Source of the DNA: Panorpa germanica
Taxonomy: Eukaryota > Arthropoda > Insecta > Mecoptera > Panorpidae
Assembly: GCA_963678705.1 (NCBI GenBank)
Contig: OY783214.1
Coordinates: 7,564,001 to 7,628,000, forward strand
DNA length: 64,000 nucleotides
Reading direction: 5' to 3'
This document shows, piece by piece, positions 13,080 through 24,648 of this stretch. A program made the translations under genes and the position numbers. Position 1 is the stretch's first letter, and every line of letters starts with the position of its first letter. Under the pieces are notes generated by a model. The model was not told the origin of the DNA, searched no databases, and saw nothing but the letters and a program-made list of their open reading frames with translations.

Positions 13080-13310
13080 CTCAGTAAACAATTTGGTAGT
13101 GTCCTGTTTTGTGACGTTTCTATCACTTCAATTATAGTTCGCATCAACTTTATCTTCATTTGTATTCCAACAGGCGAACTGGTTTCGTCATATATATCAT
13201 TTGTAGCAGATAAAATAGACATTCCATATGACTGTAAGAAATTCAACTGTAAATGAACTCTTTCATGACAAAAAAATCATACGCATCTTCAGTGACTCCA
13301 AAATATTTAC
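13080..13310 (-). mobile_element. MITE family 1, copy 1 (end-truncated)
   Basis: This is homologous in inverted orientation to 16392-16644 and 63113-63353. They share CTTCACCAAATTGTTTACTG-type ends, a block reading AAATGAAGATAAAGTTGATG and a block around GGAGTCACTTTGACATC. This copy lacks the last few bases of one terminus, where repeat family 2 begins at 13311. Confidence 0.75.
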
Positions 13311-13563
13311 AAGAGGATAGACCGATCCAAGGGGCCAAACATCCCCTAGACCCAATTTGAATTCCGCTATGAGTAGGAGCGAGAGGGCATTATCCATGCG
13401 CATGAGAGTGAGTGAGACATAAACCTTAATTACCTGATACCTGAAAAATGGCCGCCTGGTCAAGTTAGCAAGTAGGCATACGATCATTGTACATACTAAC
13501 TCTACTCAATCTTACACATTTTGTTCATCAGAAAATAAGTGATGTCTGCCGGTTCTGGGATCT
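13311..13563 (-). repeat. dispersed repeat family 2, copy 1
   Basis: The reverse complement matches 22763-23000 over its length. Shared segments include ACATCACTTATTTTCTGATG, ACAATGATCGTATGCCTAC and CAGGCGGCCATTTT. No terminal inverted repeat or coding capacity was seen. It directly abuts MITE family 1, suggesting insertion near its end. It could be a SINE or a short DNA element. Confidence 0.7.
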
Positions 13564-14300
13564 TACTCTATTAGTAGTTCAACCAATAATTCATCGAGTT
13601 TGTTAAAGTTGTGCATACTCAATAGATACTCAGCTTCATATATAACTTTCACGTGTTAAAATGATATGCATTTTATTTAAAAACGAAAATGGTCATCTTG
13701 CTATTAATTACCTGCTGCACTTTACTGACTTACATTTCAATAAGTGTTTATGCATTGGCGATAATTTCTTCCTCTTCAATTAGTGTATCAGTATGTCAGT
13801 ATGTTGCATCCTCGATAAGTCGGATATCCGATATGTGACAACAGATAAACCACAGTCTATATCACACTAATGAATACTCAGATAAAAATACATTTTTAAG
13901 AGCAACACACTAGTTAAAAGCATTCATTAGTATGAATGTGAAACTGTGGCTTTATTTTCATTAACAATAGAATCGTCACTGTATTAATCGTTATTGTAAT
14001 GTGTGATTATCACATGTCCAATCATTATTAATAAGCGCGCATATAGTCACGCAAATGAGATTTTGATTTTAACCACAAAATCCGTTACTATTCCTTAATT
14101 AAATTATACGGGTTACTAGAGACAATGCTTTGATATGTCGGTGCTGGGTGATACAACGCACGGTGTTTCTTGATTTGAATATCGAAACAGTAACGCACTC
14201 ACGATGTCCGTGGACGATGTATTGTTCAAATATATCACAGACAACAAAACCCAGATCACACTAGCATAAAACAACCAAAGCGCCAATAATTGTCATATAA
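13564..14300. other. intergenic DNA, nothing recognised
   Basis: Gene-free and AT-rich. No frame, RNA or repeat termini could be supported. Confidence 0.4.
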
Positions 14301-14555
14301 CAATATGCTTATGTCTTAATTTCTATAAAAGTTTACTATATATTGATAAAGTGGGTTACTAGAACCTCAAATGTTCAATTATTTATTAATAACTCCTTAT
14401 ACGTTAGGAGATATTAACAATTGAAAAAGTCATTTTATCTCTTTAATTATTAAAGGGATTCAACGTTGTAGAAAATTCCAAGACAAGTGCTCTGCCAAGC
14501 AATAGAGCTCTGACAACTTTATAGGTTACCAACCTTACTGCTCATAAATCTCTGC
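14301..14555 (-). repeat. dispersed repeat family 3, copy 1
   Basis: The reverse complement matches parts of 61510-61815. Shared blocks are GGTTGGTAACCT, ACGTTGAATCTCTTTAATAA-like sequence, TAAGGAGTTATTAA and GAGGTTCTAGTAACC. Related pieces also occur in both arms of the palindrome (for example near 34155 and 33640). It is noncoding and its class is undetermined. Confidence 0.6.
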
Positions 14556-15337
14556 TATATGTATTTATATATCAAAATATCTAATACTATTTACAACTGT
14601 TTCGAGGAACAATAAAATTTTAATATTATGTCTGCCGTTACAGGGGTAAATAAAATGAAAAATTATTATTCTTAAACTTTTATGAAACTAACGATTTATA
14701 CGACTCTTATAGCCTATATTATCCTAACGTTAACCTATATAATTTGAACTCATTGCGAGACAACAATAAAATAAATTTATATTTTATTTAATGATATTTT
14801 AAAAATCGTTTTAAAATATTTTAAAGCTATATAAACTTTACTTTACAATTTTCAAGATACATTTTTACCTGAGAAGTTGGTGTTTCTTATGCATTATTAT
14901 TAATTTATTTATTTTTAATAACAAGTAATGCAAAACTATGTCTCTCGTATGAAAAATGAACAATTGGCTTATGGTACCATCGATAAGAGTAATATAGGAG
15001 CCATCTATTAGCTCTCTCACGAAATCAAATGCATCTACTCACATAATATTTGTAATTAACCTTCTTTTTAGCTTATACGCAAAATCAATTGTGTCTAGTA
15101 GTAGCAGAATTTTTTCTTTCAAGAGTATGATTTACTGAGACTTAATAAATTTTTCAGTAATATTTTTTTAGTGTTCTCCTGACTTTGATGATAATATCGA
15201 ATGCAAATCATGTTGACATGTAAACCTTATTTGTTCTGCGGTATCAGGTTATATCAACGAGTGATTTAGGTGACATTGTCATCAGTCTTACATTGTTTTT
15301 TGTTTGTGATATATCAAAAATTTATTATCCAGTTAAA
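14556..15337. other. upstream region of the short Osiris-like gene
   Basis: Intergenic DNA that should contain the promoter for the gene at 15338. No specific motif was supported. Confidence 0.35.
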
Positions 15338-15997
15338 ATGGCTTCTACTCATTTTGCAGCAGTCAAAATGTTTGTGATTGTTTTTGTTTTTAGTGCTGTG
15401 ATTAATTTGGCGTCTCCTTTAGCTATGGAGCAAAAATCAGATGTTTCAGGTTTGTAATATTTATTTTAAATTTTATTTCGTAATTGGCTACTTCTTAATT
15501 AAAAATAAAATTAAATATATAAAAAAAAAAAAAATTGTAAAAAAGTTTTCTTAACTTATAAGAGTAAAGGTGTTTTAATTTTTCTAGATATGTCAAAATA
15601 TCAACACTTTACAACAGTTTTTCCAATCTTATATGTATATAAATAAAGTTTCATTAATCAGCAAACGATTTAATTTTTTTTAGAAAGTCGTACATTTGGG
15701 CATCATTTCCTGAAACGTCTTAGTTTCGCTATAATCCCAATGGCTTTCATATTCGGTGTCATTAAAACGCTTCTGGCAGCTCTGACAGTGATGTCCATGA
15801 AGGGTCTAGGTATTGGAGTTCTTCTCCTGATCCTGGGACTAAGCCAAGTTTTAGCGAAAGCTCTACCAGTTTCTTACCCAGCTCCTCATCCAATTGTCTA
15901 CAGTCATCATGTAAGGGACATTGCACCACCTCCTCAAATTTGGGCCAAGGAAGAATGGAATGGATCCCCTTATACAAGCCATTACGGACACGCGTAA
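15338..15997 (+). CDS. short secreted Osiris-like protein
   Basis: Exons 15338-15449 and 15684-15997 join in phase 1 (TCA G | AA AGT) to encode 141 residues. An N-terminal signal peptide is clear (VKMFVIVFVFSAVINLASP, about residues 9-27). Exon 2 carries a hydrophobic block of about 45 residues (SFAIIPMAFIFGVIKTLL and onward), resembling the C-terminal half of Osiris proteins. A His/Tyr/Pro-rich tail follows (SYPAPHPIVYSHH). The Cys-containing N-terminal half of the Osiris domain is absent. The two-exon structure and phase-1 junction match the two neighbouring Osiris-type genes, supporting common ancestry. The role is unknown; cuticle or secretory-pathway function would be by analogy only. 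Confidence 0.7.
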
Positions 15998-16391
15998 TGA
16001 GATTTCAAGTTTGTCTTTTAATCGTCTTTTATGGGTTGTCTATCTAATACGTCACGCATTTTTTTAATATATTTTTTTACCATAAATCTGATTATAAGGC
16101 ATTTCGTCTTGCGAAAACTTTAGCAATAGAATCTTAGTGCCATTTTATTTATACCATTTATTTATTTATAAATCATTTTTTATTGTTAACTTAAACAATA
16201 GAAATTAAATATAGTTTTAAAGAAGAGCGGAATATTATTAGGGGCGATAAAAGGCTACGTGCCTAGCAAGCCCGAGAAATTATAAATAAAAATAAAAAAA
16301 AAAATGTTTCCAAATGATTTACGAAATCAAAAATGTTTACATTTTAAAATAATTTTATTTATGATATCGAAACATTATGAAAATAAATTAA
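15998..16391. other. 3' flank, with a short dispersed repeat at about 16243-16290
   Basis: The segment GGCGATAAAAGGCTACGTGC followed by CCCGAGAAATTATAA and an A-rich tail recurs inverted at 60851-60900. It is probably the 3' end of a short retroposon. The rest is AT-rich DNA. Confidence 0.45.
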
Positions 16392-16644
16392 CCCAGTAAA
16401 CATGTTGGAGTCACTTTGACATCATATTGAAGATGCGTCATGATTTTTTTGTCATGAAAGAGTTCATTTATAGTTCAGTTTCTCACATTTTTCATATAAA
16501 ATGTCTACTTTATCGGCTACAGATGACGGAACCACTCCACCTGTCGGAATACAAATGAAGATAAAGTTGATGCGAACTATAATTGAAGTCAAATAGTGAT
16601 AGAAACGTCACTAAATAGGGCACTTCACCAAATTGTTTACTGGG
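16392..16644 (+). mobile_element. MITE family 1, copy 2
   Basis: A 253-bp noncoding element with inverted ends CCCAGTAAAC and GTTTACTGGG. It is homologous to the copies at 13080 and 63113. The family has TA next to the ends in the third copy, so a Tc1/mariner-type origin is plausible. Confidence 0.78.
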
Positions 16645-18659
16645 AAGTCACACGTAAAGGGGGGAGGCGTGACACTGGGGACGCGGGAAGTGAAATTTGT
16701 ATGACTTAATTTATGGCTGACCTCTAATTTACATAAAAAATTATTTTAAAAATGTAATAATATTTAGAGTAATATGTATGCTTGAACTAATTTATTATGG
16801 AATAAATGATGTATTTAATTATATTATACATTAGATTATTATGTAATTTATTATGGAATTATATTATTAACTGTAATTTAGCTATTACCAAAATATATCA
16901 ACCTTTATAATCTCATAAATTTAATAAATTTAGCATTTATTTATAAAAGGAGTTCATTTTTTATATATGTATGTATTTTTTTCTTATATTTAACGTAAGT
17001 AATCCAAACCATGACCGATTTATAAGTGATTAATATTCAGTTCGCGAGCGACTTGTCTTAAAGCATGCTTCAAACTTTTTCTAAAAGTAACGCAAGGAAA
17101 TTAGTAACATCTTAGACAAAAAGAACTAACATGTATTATCCCACTTTTGAAAAATCGTTTTTATTTTATTACTATGATCGATCGATCATAAAATTTATTA
17201 TATCAATTCTATCAATTATTTAAAAAAAGTCACTAATTTTTTCCATTTTCAGTTCTTAATAGAATTTGATGTGCATTTTTTTATGGTTATGAAATTTGGT
17301 TATTTTACTCTCAGAAAAAATTATGCTTTATTTTTTTTTTCTCTTCTCATTGGACAGACGAGCAAGTGAATAAAAAACATTAATTTTAAAAATTTTTGAA
17401 ATGCATATTTAATTAATTTCTAATTATTTTTTTTCAATACAATTATAAAGTTTTATTACCTGTCAATTAAAACTATCTTATCAAGAGAGCCGACAATTTA
17501 TCTAATTGATTTCTTATTCGTAATTAATATTATTTTAATAATATATTTGTTTTTTATCATGTTCCACTTTAATTAACAAGAAAAGAATATGCTGCCAATT
17601 TACCGTTGCCAATTTTTTCGAAAAATTGAAATGCATTTTTTTGGAAAACTTTTAACGTCAGATATAAAAACAGCATAGGTTTTACTGGTGCCTAATTTTT
17701 TTGCGGTGCGGTATTTAATGGGTTAACTAGTCTTATCTCCAACAACCTCTGCTTTTGCTGCAACATCAATAAATGCCTGATTACATTAGTCGTAAAATCA
17801 ATTAATATATACAACCCGCAATTATTTTATTGTATTTTAATGTACTTCATTACTTTTACGTTGATCTATTTAAAATGATAAGTATGTGTGAACTATACCT
17901 CTGTTTAATAACAAATTTAAATCTAAACAAAATTCCTAGAGTCAGTCTAGAAAAAAGGCAAGGTTCAAAGCAAAAAAGGTTCCTTAAAATATACTTAATA
18001 AAATGATGATTCTTCAAGTTAGATAAAAATGAGATTGTACTTTATGCTTACATCGTGAGTCGTAACACATAACTACAACCATTAAGCATGTGAACTGAAT
18101 TATTGCAATCTAAGACAACCGACGTAAGTTGTTGTACTTTATGTCCATCTTGATGACTCTCGTTCTAAGTACATGGGTGTGTCTGATGTTAATCTTTCCA
18201 TAATAAAAGAACTAAGCTGTACCCACAGCGTATTACACGTAATTGTAACGAATAATTATATTAGTATATAAGTAGTCTAATAAATATAAGCAGGAGCGTC
18301 CGCTGAATATTTGAAAGAAGCCCAATGTCAAATTTCATTATATCTGGTAAAAATTTGTTATAAAATTTATTACGGTAAAACTCAAAAATCAGTGTGAAGT
18401 ACTTCGTTTGACACTGCTCGTGCCCATGTAGATAAGTATTGCAGTGGCATAATAAAATAAATACTTCCGTTAATTTTAGAGTAAAATGCGTTTAGAAAAA
18501 AATTCAGAGCGAATTTATGTTACCTGCAAGTAGAAACAAGTTGTGACATTCAATATTTATTTTTCTACTTCAAACGCAGTTGTATGATCAAGGTCAGTAG
18601 TTCTATAAATACAGGGTGTGTGTATATGAAATGTTCACAGTGGAAATCGGTTGAATAAT
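16645..18659. other. AT-rich intergenic DNA
   Basis: Two kilobases without a supportable gene or repeat terminus. Confidence 0.45.
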
Positions 18660-18771
18660 ATTGAGGGTCTACATTATATAAATTGAATAAAATTAAAGGA
18701 TCTAAATATACAAAAAAATTCCAAATCTCGTATATACTCTATTCCTTTTGAATCATTAATTAAACCTATGG

Positions 18772-18802
<31 letters not shown>

Positions 18803-19850
18803 CACACAATTATTATCAAAAACATTTAATAATGCGATAAATAATAAAAAAAATTTAAATGTAATGCATCAATTTAATACAAATTTTTCAAAAATAATAT
18901 ATACAGATGCATCCATTGATTTAGAAAGAAATAAATCAATATTTGCTATATATGAACAAATAAATTTAAGATATGATAAATTTAAATTAAATAACAAAGT
19001 TTGGTCTTATACAGGTGAAAAATTAGCAATATTAAAAGCATTGGAAATGAATGAAAATATGAACAATAATAAAATTATAATAATAACGGATTCTTTAAGT
19101 GTTTTAAAAAATTTAAATTCTAATGATAACAAATCAAATAATTGTATTTTGTCAAGCAAAATTAAGGAGATGTATTTCAATATAATAAATAAGAATAATA
19201 CCATAATATTTATGTGGATACCAGGACATTGTAAAATAAGAGGAAACGAAATTGCGGATAAATTGGCAAAGGAATCAATAAATTTGGAAATTGAGATGAA
19301 AGTGAAATTACCTTCATATGAAATTTTTAATATAATCAAAAAATTAAACTTCAATTTGAGAAACGAAGATTTCATTAATAAAAATCAGTTAAAAGGAAGA
19401 GATTATTATATGTTACATCCAAATTTAAGTAAGAAGAGATGGTTTAGAAATGAGTCCCGCAAAATTATATCAACTATAATCAAAATCAAAAGTAATCATT
19501 GTAAAACTCCAGCTCACTTGTCCAAAATTAATATTAAATCTGACGATAGATGTCAATGTGGTGAAGAAGGAACTTTAAATCATATTATATTTAAATGCAT
19601 AAATTATAGTTTAGAAAGATCAAAATTCAATAGTGAAATATTAGGTGTGATTAAAACTTTTCCTGTTAATACTAAATTTTTGTTAAGTGATTCAAAAATA
19701 TTAGTGAATTATTGAAATATTTAGAAGTGTGTAAAATAGAATTATAAATTATAAAAGATGTATAAAAAATGTTTGATGGTGGCTATGACGAATAAAAGTT
19801 AAGGCAAATAAATAAATAAATATAAAAAAAATAAATAATAATATTGAAGG
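18660..19850 (+). mobile_element. 5'-truncated non-LTR retrotransposon
   Basis: The 3' part of a LINE-like element: end of the reverse-transcriptase region, RNase H frame, short 3' untranslated sequence and a TAAATAAATAAATAAATA-type tail ending near 19850. The 5' boundary is not sharp; the frame is open upstream of the ATG at 18768. A short TA run lies at 18771-18799. Target duplications were not identified. Confidence 0.75.
18768..19715 (+). CDS. non-LTR retrotransposon ORF2 C-terminus: RNase H domain
   Basis: The 315-codon frame contains a complete type I RNase H. Catalytic acidic residues lie in YTDASID, GEKLAILKALE, ITDSLSV and GNEIADKLAKE, with the conserved WIPGHC before the last. A C-terminal Cys/His motif follows (CQCGEEGTLNHIIFKC), as in Jockey/I/R1-type elements that carry RNase H. 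This enzyme degrades the RNA strand of the RNA-DNA hybrid during retrotransposition. No stop or frameshift interrupts it, although the reverse transcriptase and endonuclease are missing. The ATG is only the first methionine after a TA run, so the true frame begins upstream. Extreme AT richness matches the window. Confidence 0.82.
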
Positions 19851-19852
19851 TA

Positions 19853-20083
19853 TCAGCTAGAAAGCAAACCAGATGAATAATCAACGTTGGGAACGGGTTG
19901 CAATCCTGGATTTATAATTTTATGCGTTAGACTACCCAGACTGCTGACAATCTTTTGGTTATTCGGCATGGAGGAGCCCGGCTTCTTGGATGCTTGAGGG
20001 TGAAGTGTCATAAGTCTAAACATCCTACGCTGGCCCAACCGATAATTCACAGCTAGATAAATAATACTTACTACTGCTGCCAT
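19853..20083 (-). CDS. small hypothetical protein
   Basis: A 76-codon frame with balanced composition compared with the flanks. An N-terminal hydrophobic stretch (MAAVVSIIYLAVNYRLG) is followed by a polar, basic region ending SSGLLSS. The fifth codon overlaps a good splice donor (GTA|GTAAGT), so the ATG region may instead belong to a spliced transcript. No family is recognised. It lies between the LINE tail and the third Osiris-type gene, in the opposite orientation to both. Confidence 0.35.
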   Translation of the reverse strand: MAAVVSIIYLAVNYRLGQRRMFRLMTLHPQASKKPGSSMPNNQKIVSSLGSLTHKIINPGLQPVPNVDYSSGLLSS

Positions 20084-20439
20084 AAGTTATATTATCTAAT
20101 TAATAAATTACACAGATGAATTACTTGTAATGTTCAAGATACCGTTTCGCAAACGGTCAGTAGTTTTATAGCAAAAAAAAAAAAATTGAATAAAACTCGG
20201 TAATCTTGTTTACAGTTCAACTAACCGGCTGTAGTAGAACCATTCAAATTAAGAAATAAGGCGTGAGCTACACATTAAACGGAGCGCAACTTGGTTACAT
20301 CTTTAGAATCACACCAAGCATCTTCATTGTTTCTCTAGTTTGATAGATAAGTGGAGTTACCTCAAGTAAATATACAAATTCTTTAACTAAATAAAAAAAA
20401 AATAATTTCGTTATAACTGATATATATTCAAATAAATTT
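20084..20439. other. upstream region of the third Osiris-type gene
   Basis: Contains an A-rich run at 20168-20183 and otherwise no recognisable element. Confidence 0.35.
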
Positions 20440-21735
20440 ATGAACATGTGCTACATTAAAATATACCTGATTTGTGTCTTCATAAGTTTTGTGGTTTGTT
20501 CGGCCGAAAGTGAATTGGAAAATAATGTCAGTGACAATACCACTGTTGCGCCTATGCCCTCTGGAAATACAACAGAGACATATGGACTTGAAAAATATGA
20601 ACTGGCCCCAGGAATTAATATTACTGTTGATATGAAACACGAAATTGTTGGAGTCAAATTCAAACAGGAATATGTGAAAGAACTTTTTGAAGGTATGTTC
20701 TTATTATTTTCATAAATTTTTAAGGATTTTTAAAAGTAGATTATGTAGCTTTAGTTAGATGTATAAATAAAGTCAATAGTTAGATATATTTTCTTTATTA
20801 AAAGTTTATAAGATTATTTTGGAGATCAAATAGTTACCATTTCAAACTGCGTTTATTCGTTTAGTTTTTAAAAGTACATAAACACAAAATATATTTAATA
20901 TTTATAAATAATTCTTATTAATTAATTACGTCACATGCTGAGTGGGAGAAGATCCACAAAGCTTGACAATCAGTTCAAGAGGAGAAAGAGGAGTGACAAA
21001 TTATGTAATATCACATCTAATCTAAAATTCGGCTCCCAAAAAAATGAAAAACAAAATGTGACGTCACAAAGGTTCGCAATGTGTGACAATTTAAGTGACG
21101 TAATTTATGAATATACGAATATTTATTTGTTTATATATAAAGATATAAAGATTTGATTATATATAATGATATAAAGAATTGGTAACTGCTTAAAATTCTA
21201 CAAAATAAAATAAAAATGAAATACATAACACGTTTCTTTTAAATACAGTTCGATACATATTTTTTCTTTAAATTCCGTTAAAAGTAGAGCAATTTTGAAT
21301 GGTTTAGTGAATTAGTGAATAAAGAACGGATAACGGAATTGTTTATAATGATATACGTTGTATTTAATTGAAAAACTATCAATCATTTCTTCTTTAATCA
21401 ATTTCTATATGCAAGATCAGATGCCAAAATCAGTTGTTAAACATTTTATTAAATTTTTAGGTCGAAAGAAAAAGGACGACAATATGTTAATGAAAATTCT
21501 ACCACTCTTTATCATACCATTTCTAATCCAATCAGCAATTATTCCGCTGCTGCTATCAGCACTGAAGTTTATGCTAGTGAAATCACTGTTAGTTGGAAAA
21601 TTAGCGCTTTTCCTTGTAGCTGTCAACGCCTTCAAGAACAGCAACAGTCAAAGTGAACCGGAAGTCCATCACTTTAACTACGGAAATGAAGATCATCACA
21701 AAAGAATTGGATTTGACACTCCCTACTATAGATAA
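20440..21735 (+). CDS. Osiris family protein (short form)
   Basis: Exons 20440-20692 and 21461-21735 join in phase 1 (GAA G | GT CGA) to give 175 residues. The signal peptide is MNMCYIKIYLICVFISFVVC; the Met at codon 3 is an alternative start. The luminal part has several N-glycosylation sequons (NNT/NTT/NIT types), then VDMKHEIVGVKFKQEYVK. Exon 2 begins with a basic patch (GRKKKDD) and continues with a hydrophobic block (ILPLFIIPFLIQSAIIPL and onward). The tail is His/Tyr-rich (NYGNEDHHKRIGFDTPYYR). The basic patch then hydrophobic block parallels the gene at 10835-12165. The N-terminal domain is short for the family and lacks an obvious Cys pair. The function is unknown. Confidence 0.78.
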
Positions 21736-22049
21736 TTTATAACGACTGCTTTATGTTAATTTTATTTTATGTTATTTATTTATTCAGAAGAATGTTATTT
21801 TTAGCACTAGACAGCGCTTCGAATAAAAACCGCGTGGAAAAAAATCCTCAATTTCGAATTTATTTCCGCTTGATTTTTATTCGCAGTGCAGCTTTAGCTT
21901 CACTGTTTTTAACCAAAAATATTTATTTTATAAATAAAATAAGGGTTGTATATGTTTATTTTATCTATTCATTTAATAACTACACTACATAACCTTCCCT
22001 TAAAACTATCCTAGGTAGCACACTGTAGACAAGACTGTCTTACTACAAG
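21736..22049. other. 3' flank of the Osiris-type gene
   Basis: Presumed 3' untranslated region and spacer. No clear element besides A/T-rich sequence. Confidence 0.35.
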
Positions 22050-22057
22050 GTTCGGTC

Positions 22058-22492
22058 CAGGGTACTATCAGTTAGTGTAAAATTCATCACTGTCGCTTTA
22101 GGCGCCCTCAGTCCGCTATTTTTGGAATAGTGAACTAAAATGCTCGGCGACTCAACATTTGAAGGGAATGAAGGGTGAAGGGAGTGATACCACATATTAA
22201 AACATAATATTTTTGTATAGTACTAAAGAAATGCAAATAATTGTATACAAAGTGATACAAAGCATAATACAAAATAAAACTACAATATTAATATATATTT
22301 ATGTATATATATAAATATTATGTTCTAATATGTGGTATCACTGAACTGTACTGAAGTTTAGCTCAGTGCACTCCCTTCACCCTTCATTCCCTTCAAATGT
22401 TGCCGAGCATTTTAGTTCACTATTCCAAAAATGGCGGACTGAGGGCGCCTAAAGCAACAGTGATGAATTTTACACTAACTGATAGTACCCTA
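22058..22492. mobile_element. foldback hAT-type MITE with 8-bp target duplication
   Basis: Terminal inverted repeats of roughly 190 bp begin CAGGGTACTATCAGTTAGTG. The right end is TAGGGTACTATCAG on the other strand. Both arms carry GGCGCCCTCAGTCCG and GAAGGGAATGAAGGGTGAAG. The right arm has about 33 bp absent from the left. Flanking 8-bp duplications GTTCGGTC lie at 22050-22057 and 22493-22500. The CAGGG-type end and 8-bp duplication are hAT hallmarks. The centre is a short AT-rich loop; there is no coding capacity. Confidence 0.88.
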
Positions 22493-22762
22493 GTTCGGTC
22501 TATGAGAGTAAATAATATAATATAATAGGTTTTTTCCATAAGTTAACGTTAAAATAGACGACACAAATCATATAATAACAAAGAGTGAGACATGCTAAAT
22601 TCTTGTTTTTTTTATATTTTTATTAAAGCGAGATAGACCTGCCAATGTTCATTATTTAATGATAGACCAACGTTATTTGTTATATACAATGATTTACAAG
22701 GTGGTGTGACTAAATTTTAGCTTAATAAATACTTTTCGATGTTGTCATAACATTATAGAGCA

Positions 22763-23000
22763 AGATCCCAAGGCGGCCAGACATCACTTATTTTCTGATG
22801 AACAATATGTGTAAGATTGATTAGTGTTGGTATGTACAATGATCGTATGCCTACCTGCTAACTTTACCAGGCGGCCATTTTCCAGGTATCAGGTAATCAA
22901 GGTATATGTCTCACTCACTATCGTGCGTACGGATAATGCCCCGTCGCACCTACTCATAGCGGAATTAAAATTGGGACCCTTGGATCTGTCTATCCTCTTG
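22763..23000 (+). repeat. dispersed repeat family 2, copy 2
   Basis: Matches the reverse complement of 13311-13563 with scattered differences. Boundaries are taken from where the similarity ends. Confidence 0.7.
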
Positions 23001-23430
23001 TGAAACGTTTTAAAACAGGAAATGCTATTCAAATTATATACTAACGAATTGCAATAAATAAATTTCGAATATAGATGATAAGTAATCTGTTACCAGAGGC
23101 TTTATAAACCACCTAACACCTACAAATAACACATCCCTTACACTTTATTCAATTTGTCTACACAGGAACAAATTTAACAGGATTACACCTAATACAGATT
23201 TGAACTACGTTATTCATTCATAACCAGAGAACCCAAAATTTATTTTCCATTCGCACACCAAAATAATAAAACCTTCTTATCTTGTAATGGAACGATTTGT
23301 TTTCCAATTTAATTTTATATTTTATTATATTTACACTGTAGATGAAAGGTGCTAATGACATTGGTAGTATACAAAAAGGTTACATTTTTATTGAGGAAAT
23401 AATAAAATGACTCCTTTAAAGTGTCTTAAT
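23001..23430. other. intergenic DNA, nothing recognised
   Basis: AT-rich sequence between repeat family 2 and the hAT relic. Confidence 0.4.
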
Positions 23431-23438
23431 ACCTAAGC

Positions 23439-24381
23439 CAGCGGTTCTCAAAGTGTTTATTTACTTACAAAATAATAAAACAAACTTTTTATTTTTAAAA
23501 TTACAACAAGTGTATATTTTTTAATGAACGCCGTAAGAGTGCCGAACATTTTATTTTTTTTAGTTTATCAGAAAATACAGAAAAAAGATGCAAACCTTCT
23601 GCAATGGACTGAAAAGATGAAAAGCTTTGTAATGAAGCTAAGTTTGTACGAGGGCAGTCTGAAAAATGACAATTTGGAGCTATTTCCTAATCTTAAAATT
23701 ATGATTGAAGAAATGGATCTCAAAACTATTCCAACCAATGCAAAGAAATGCTTTCTTAAACCCTTAGAAGTCCTCAAATCTCGTTTTGAAAAATATTTTA
23801 ACGAGAACTTGGATGGTTTGGCATGGATTCAAAACCCGTTCAAACCATCAGTCGATGAGTGCTCCCTCAACATGAAGGAAAAAGAAAATCTCATTGACCT
23901 CCAAGGTGACACTGGGCTTGAAATGAAGTTTAAAGAATCTTCTCTCACATCCTTCTGGATTGGTGTACAAAAGAAACACCCAATTTCGAGTGAAAGGGCA
24001 TTGCAATACTCAGTCCATTCGCCACCACTTATTCTTGTGAAACTGGGTTTTCTGCTTTAGCTTCCAGGCAGAGTAAATATCGCTCAAGACTGAATGTGAC
24101 CAAGGAACTCAGAGTAGCGTTAAGAAACTATGCGCAGAAAAAAAACAAGCACATCCTTCACACTGAAGCTCTTTTTATTATTATTGCTTTGCGAGTTACA
24201 AATAACAATTATGTACTATAGTAGCTTAGTATAGAATTTGTTGTGTGATTACGATTAAATTTATTGCCAATGTGCAAAGATTAACTAAATAAAAATTGAC
24301 TGTAAAATGTCAAATGCGACTCATTTATAATATATAGTACGCTTACATGTAGGGGGTAAGTAAAAAGTTTGAGAACCGCTG
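23439..24381 (+). mobile_element. hAT transposon relic (Charlie-type termini)
   Basis: The ends are CAGCGGTTCTCAAAGT on the left and, on the opposite strand, CAGCGGTTCTCAAACT on the right. This is the terminal form of Charlie-like hAT elements. Flanking 8-bp duplications ACCTAAGC (23431-23438) and ACCTAAAC (24382-24389) differ at one base. The 943-bp interior retains only part of a transposase, so it is an internally deleted, ageing copy. Confidence 0.88.
23524..24180 (+). pseudogene. hAT transposase C-terminal fragment
   Basis: An open frame of 178 codons ends at 24060 after a frameshift. The adjacent frame continues with CETGFSALASRQSKYRSRL from about 24035. This matches the C-terminal dimerisation region typical of hAT transposases of the SCAND3/ZBED type. 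The BED zinc finger, the RNase H-like core and the N-terminus are gone. The context (inside hAT termini with target duplications) shows it is a transposon remnant rather than a domesticated host gene. Confidence 0.75.
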
Positions 24382-24516
24382 ACCTAAACATTTTACTTAA
24401 ATAAGTAAAATTGAAGTAGAATTCATTCTTTCATTTCATTTCATTTTGTATTTCACCTGATAAACATCTACTCTCTCTTTGCATTTAAATATTTTTTGAA
24501 AAAGTCTAGTGTCAAT

Positions 24517-24648
24517 ATGTTGTCAGTTAAAGAATATATTTTTGTTCTTTTCTTAGTGAGAGTAGTTTTTATAGTTTCTAGTATCTCTATCAGTGATATT
24601 TCTTTGCTAAGCAGTATGCCGCAATTTGTAAGTTACATATTTAATACG

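Noticed and set aside
13049-13246. 65-codon frame, with a similar one at 63168-63356
   Set aside because: Both lie mostly in MITE family 1, whose copies do not keep a common reading frame.
19007-19375. 122-codon minus-strand frame
   Set aside because: Antisense shadow of the intact RNase H domain.
23524-24060. A domesticated host gene of the SCAND3/ZBED type
   Set aside because: It lies between hAT termini with an 8-bp target duplication and is frameshifted.
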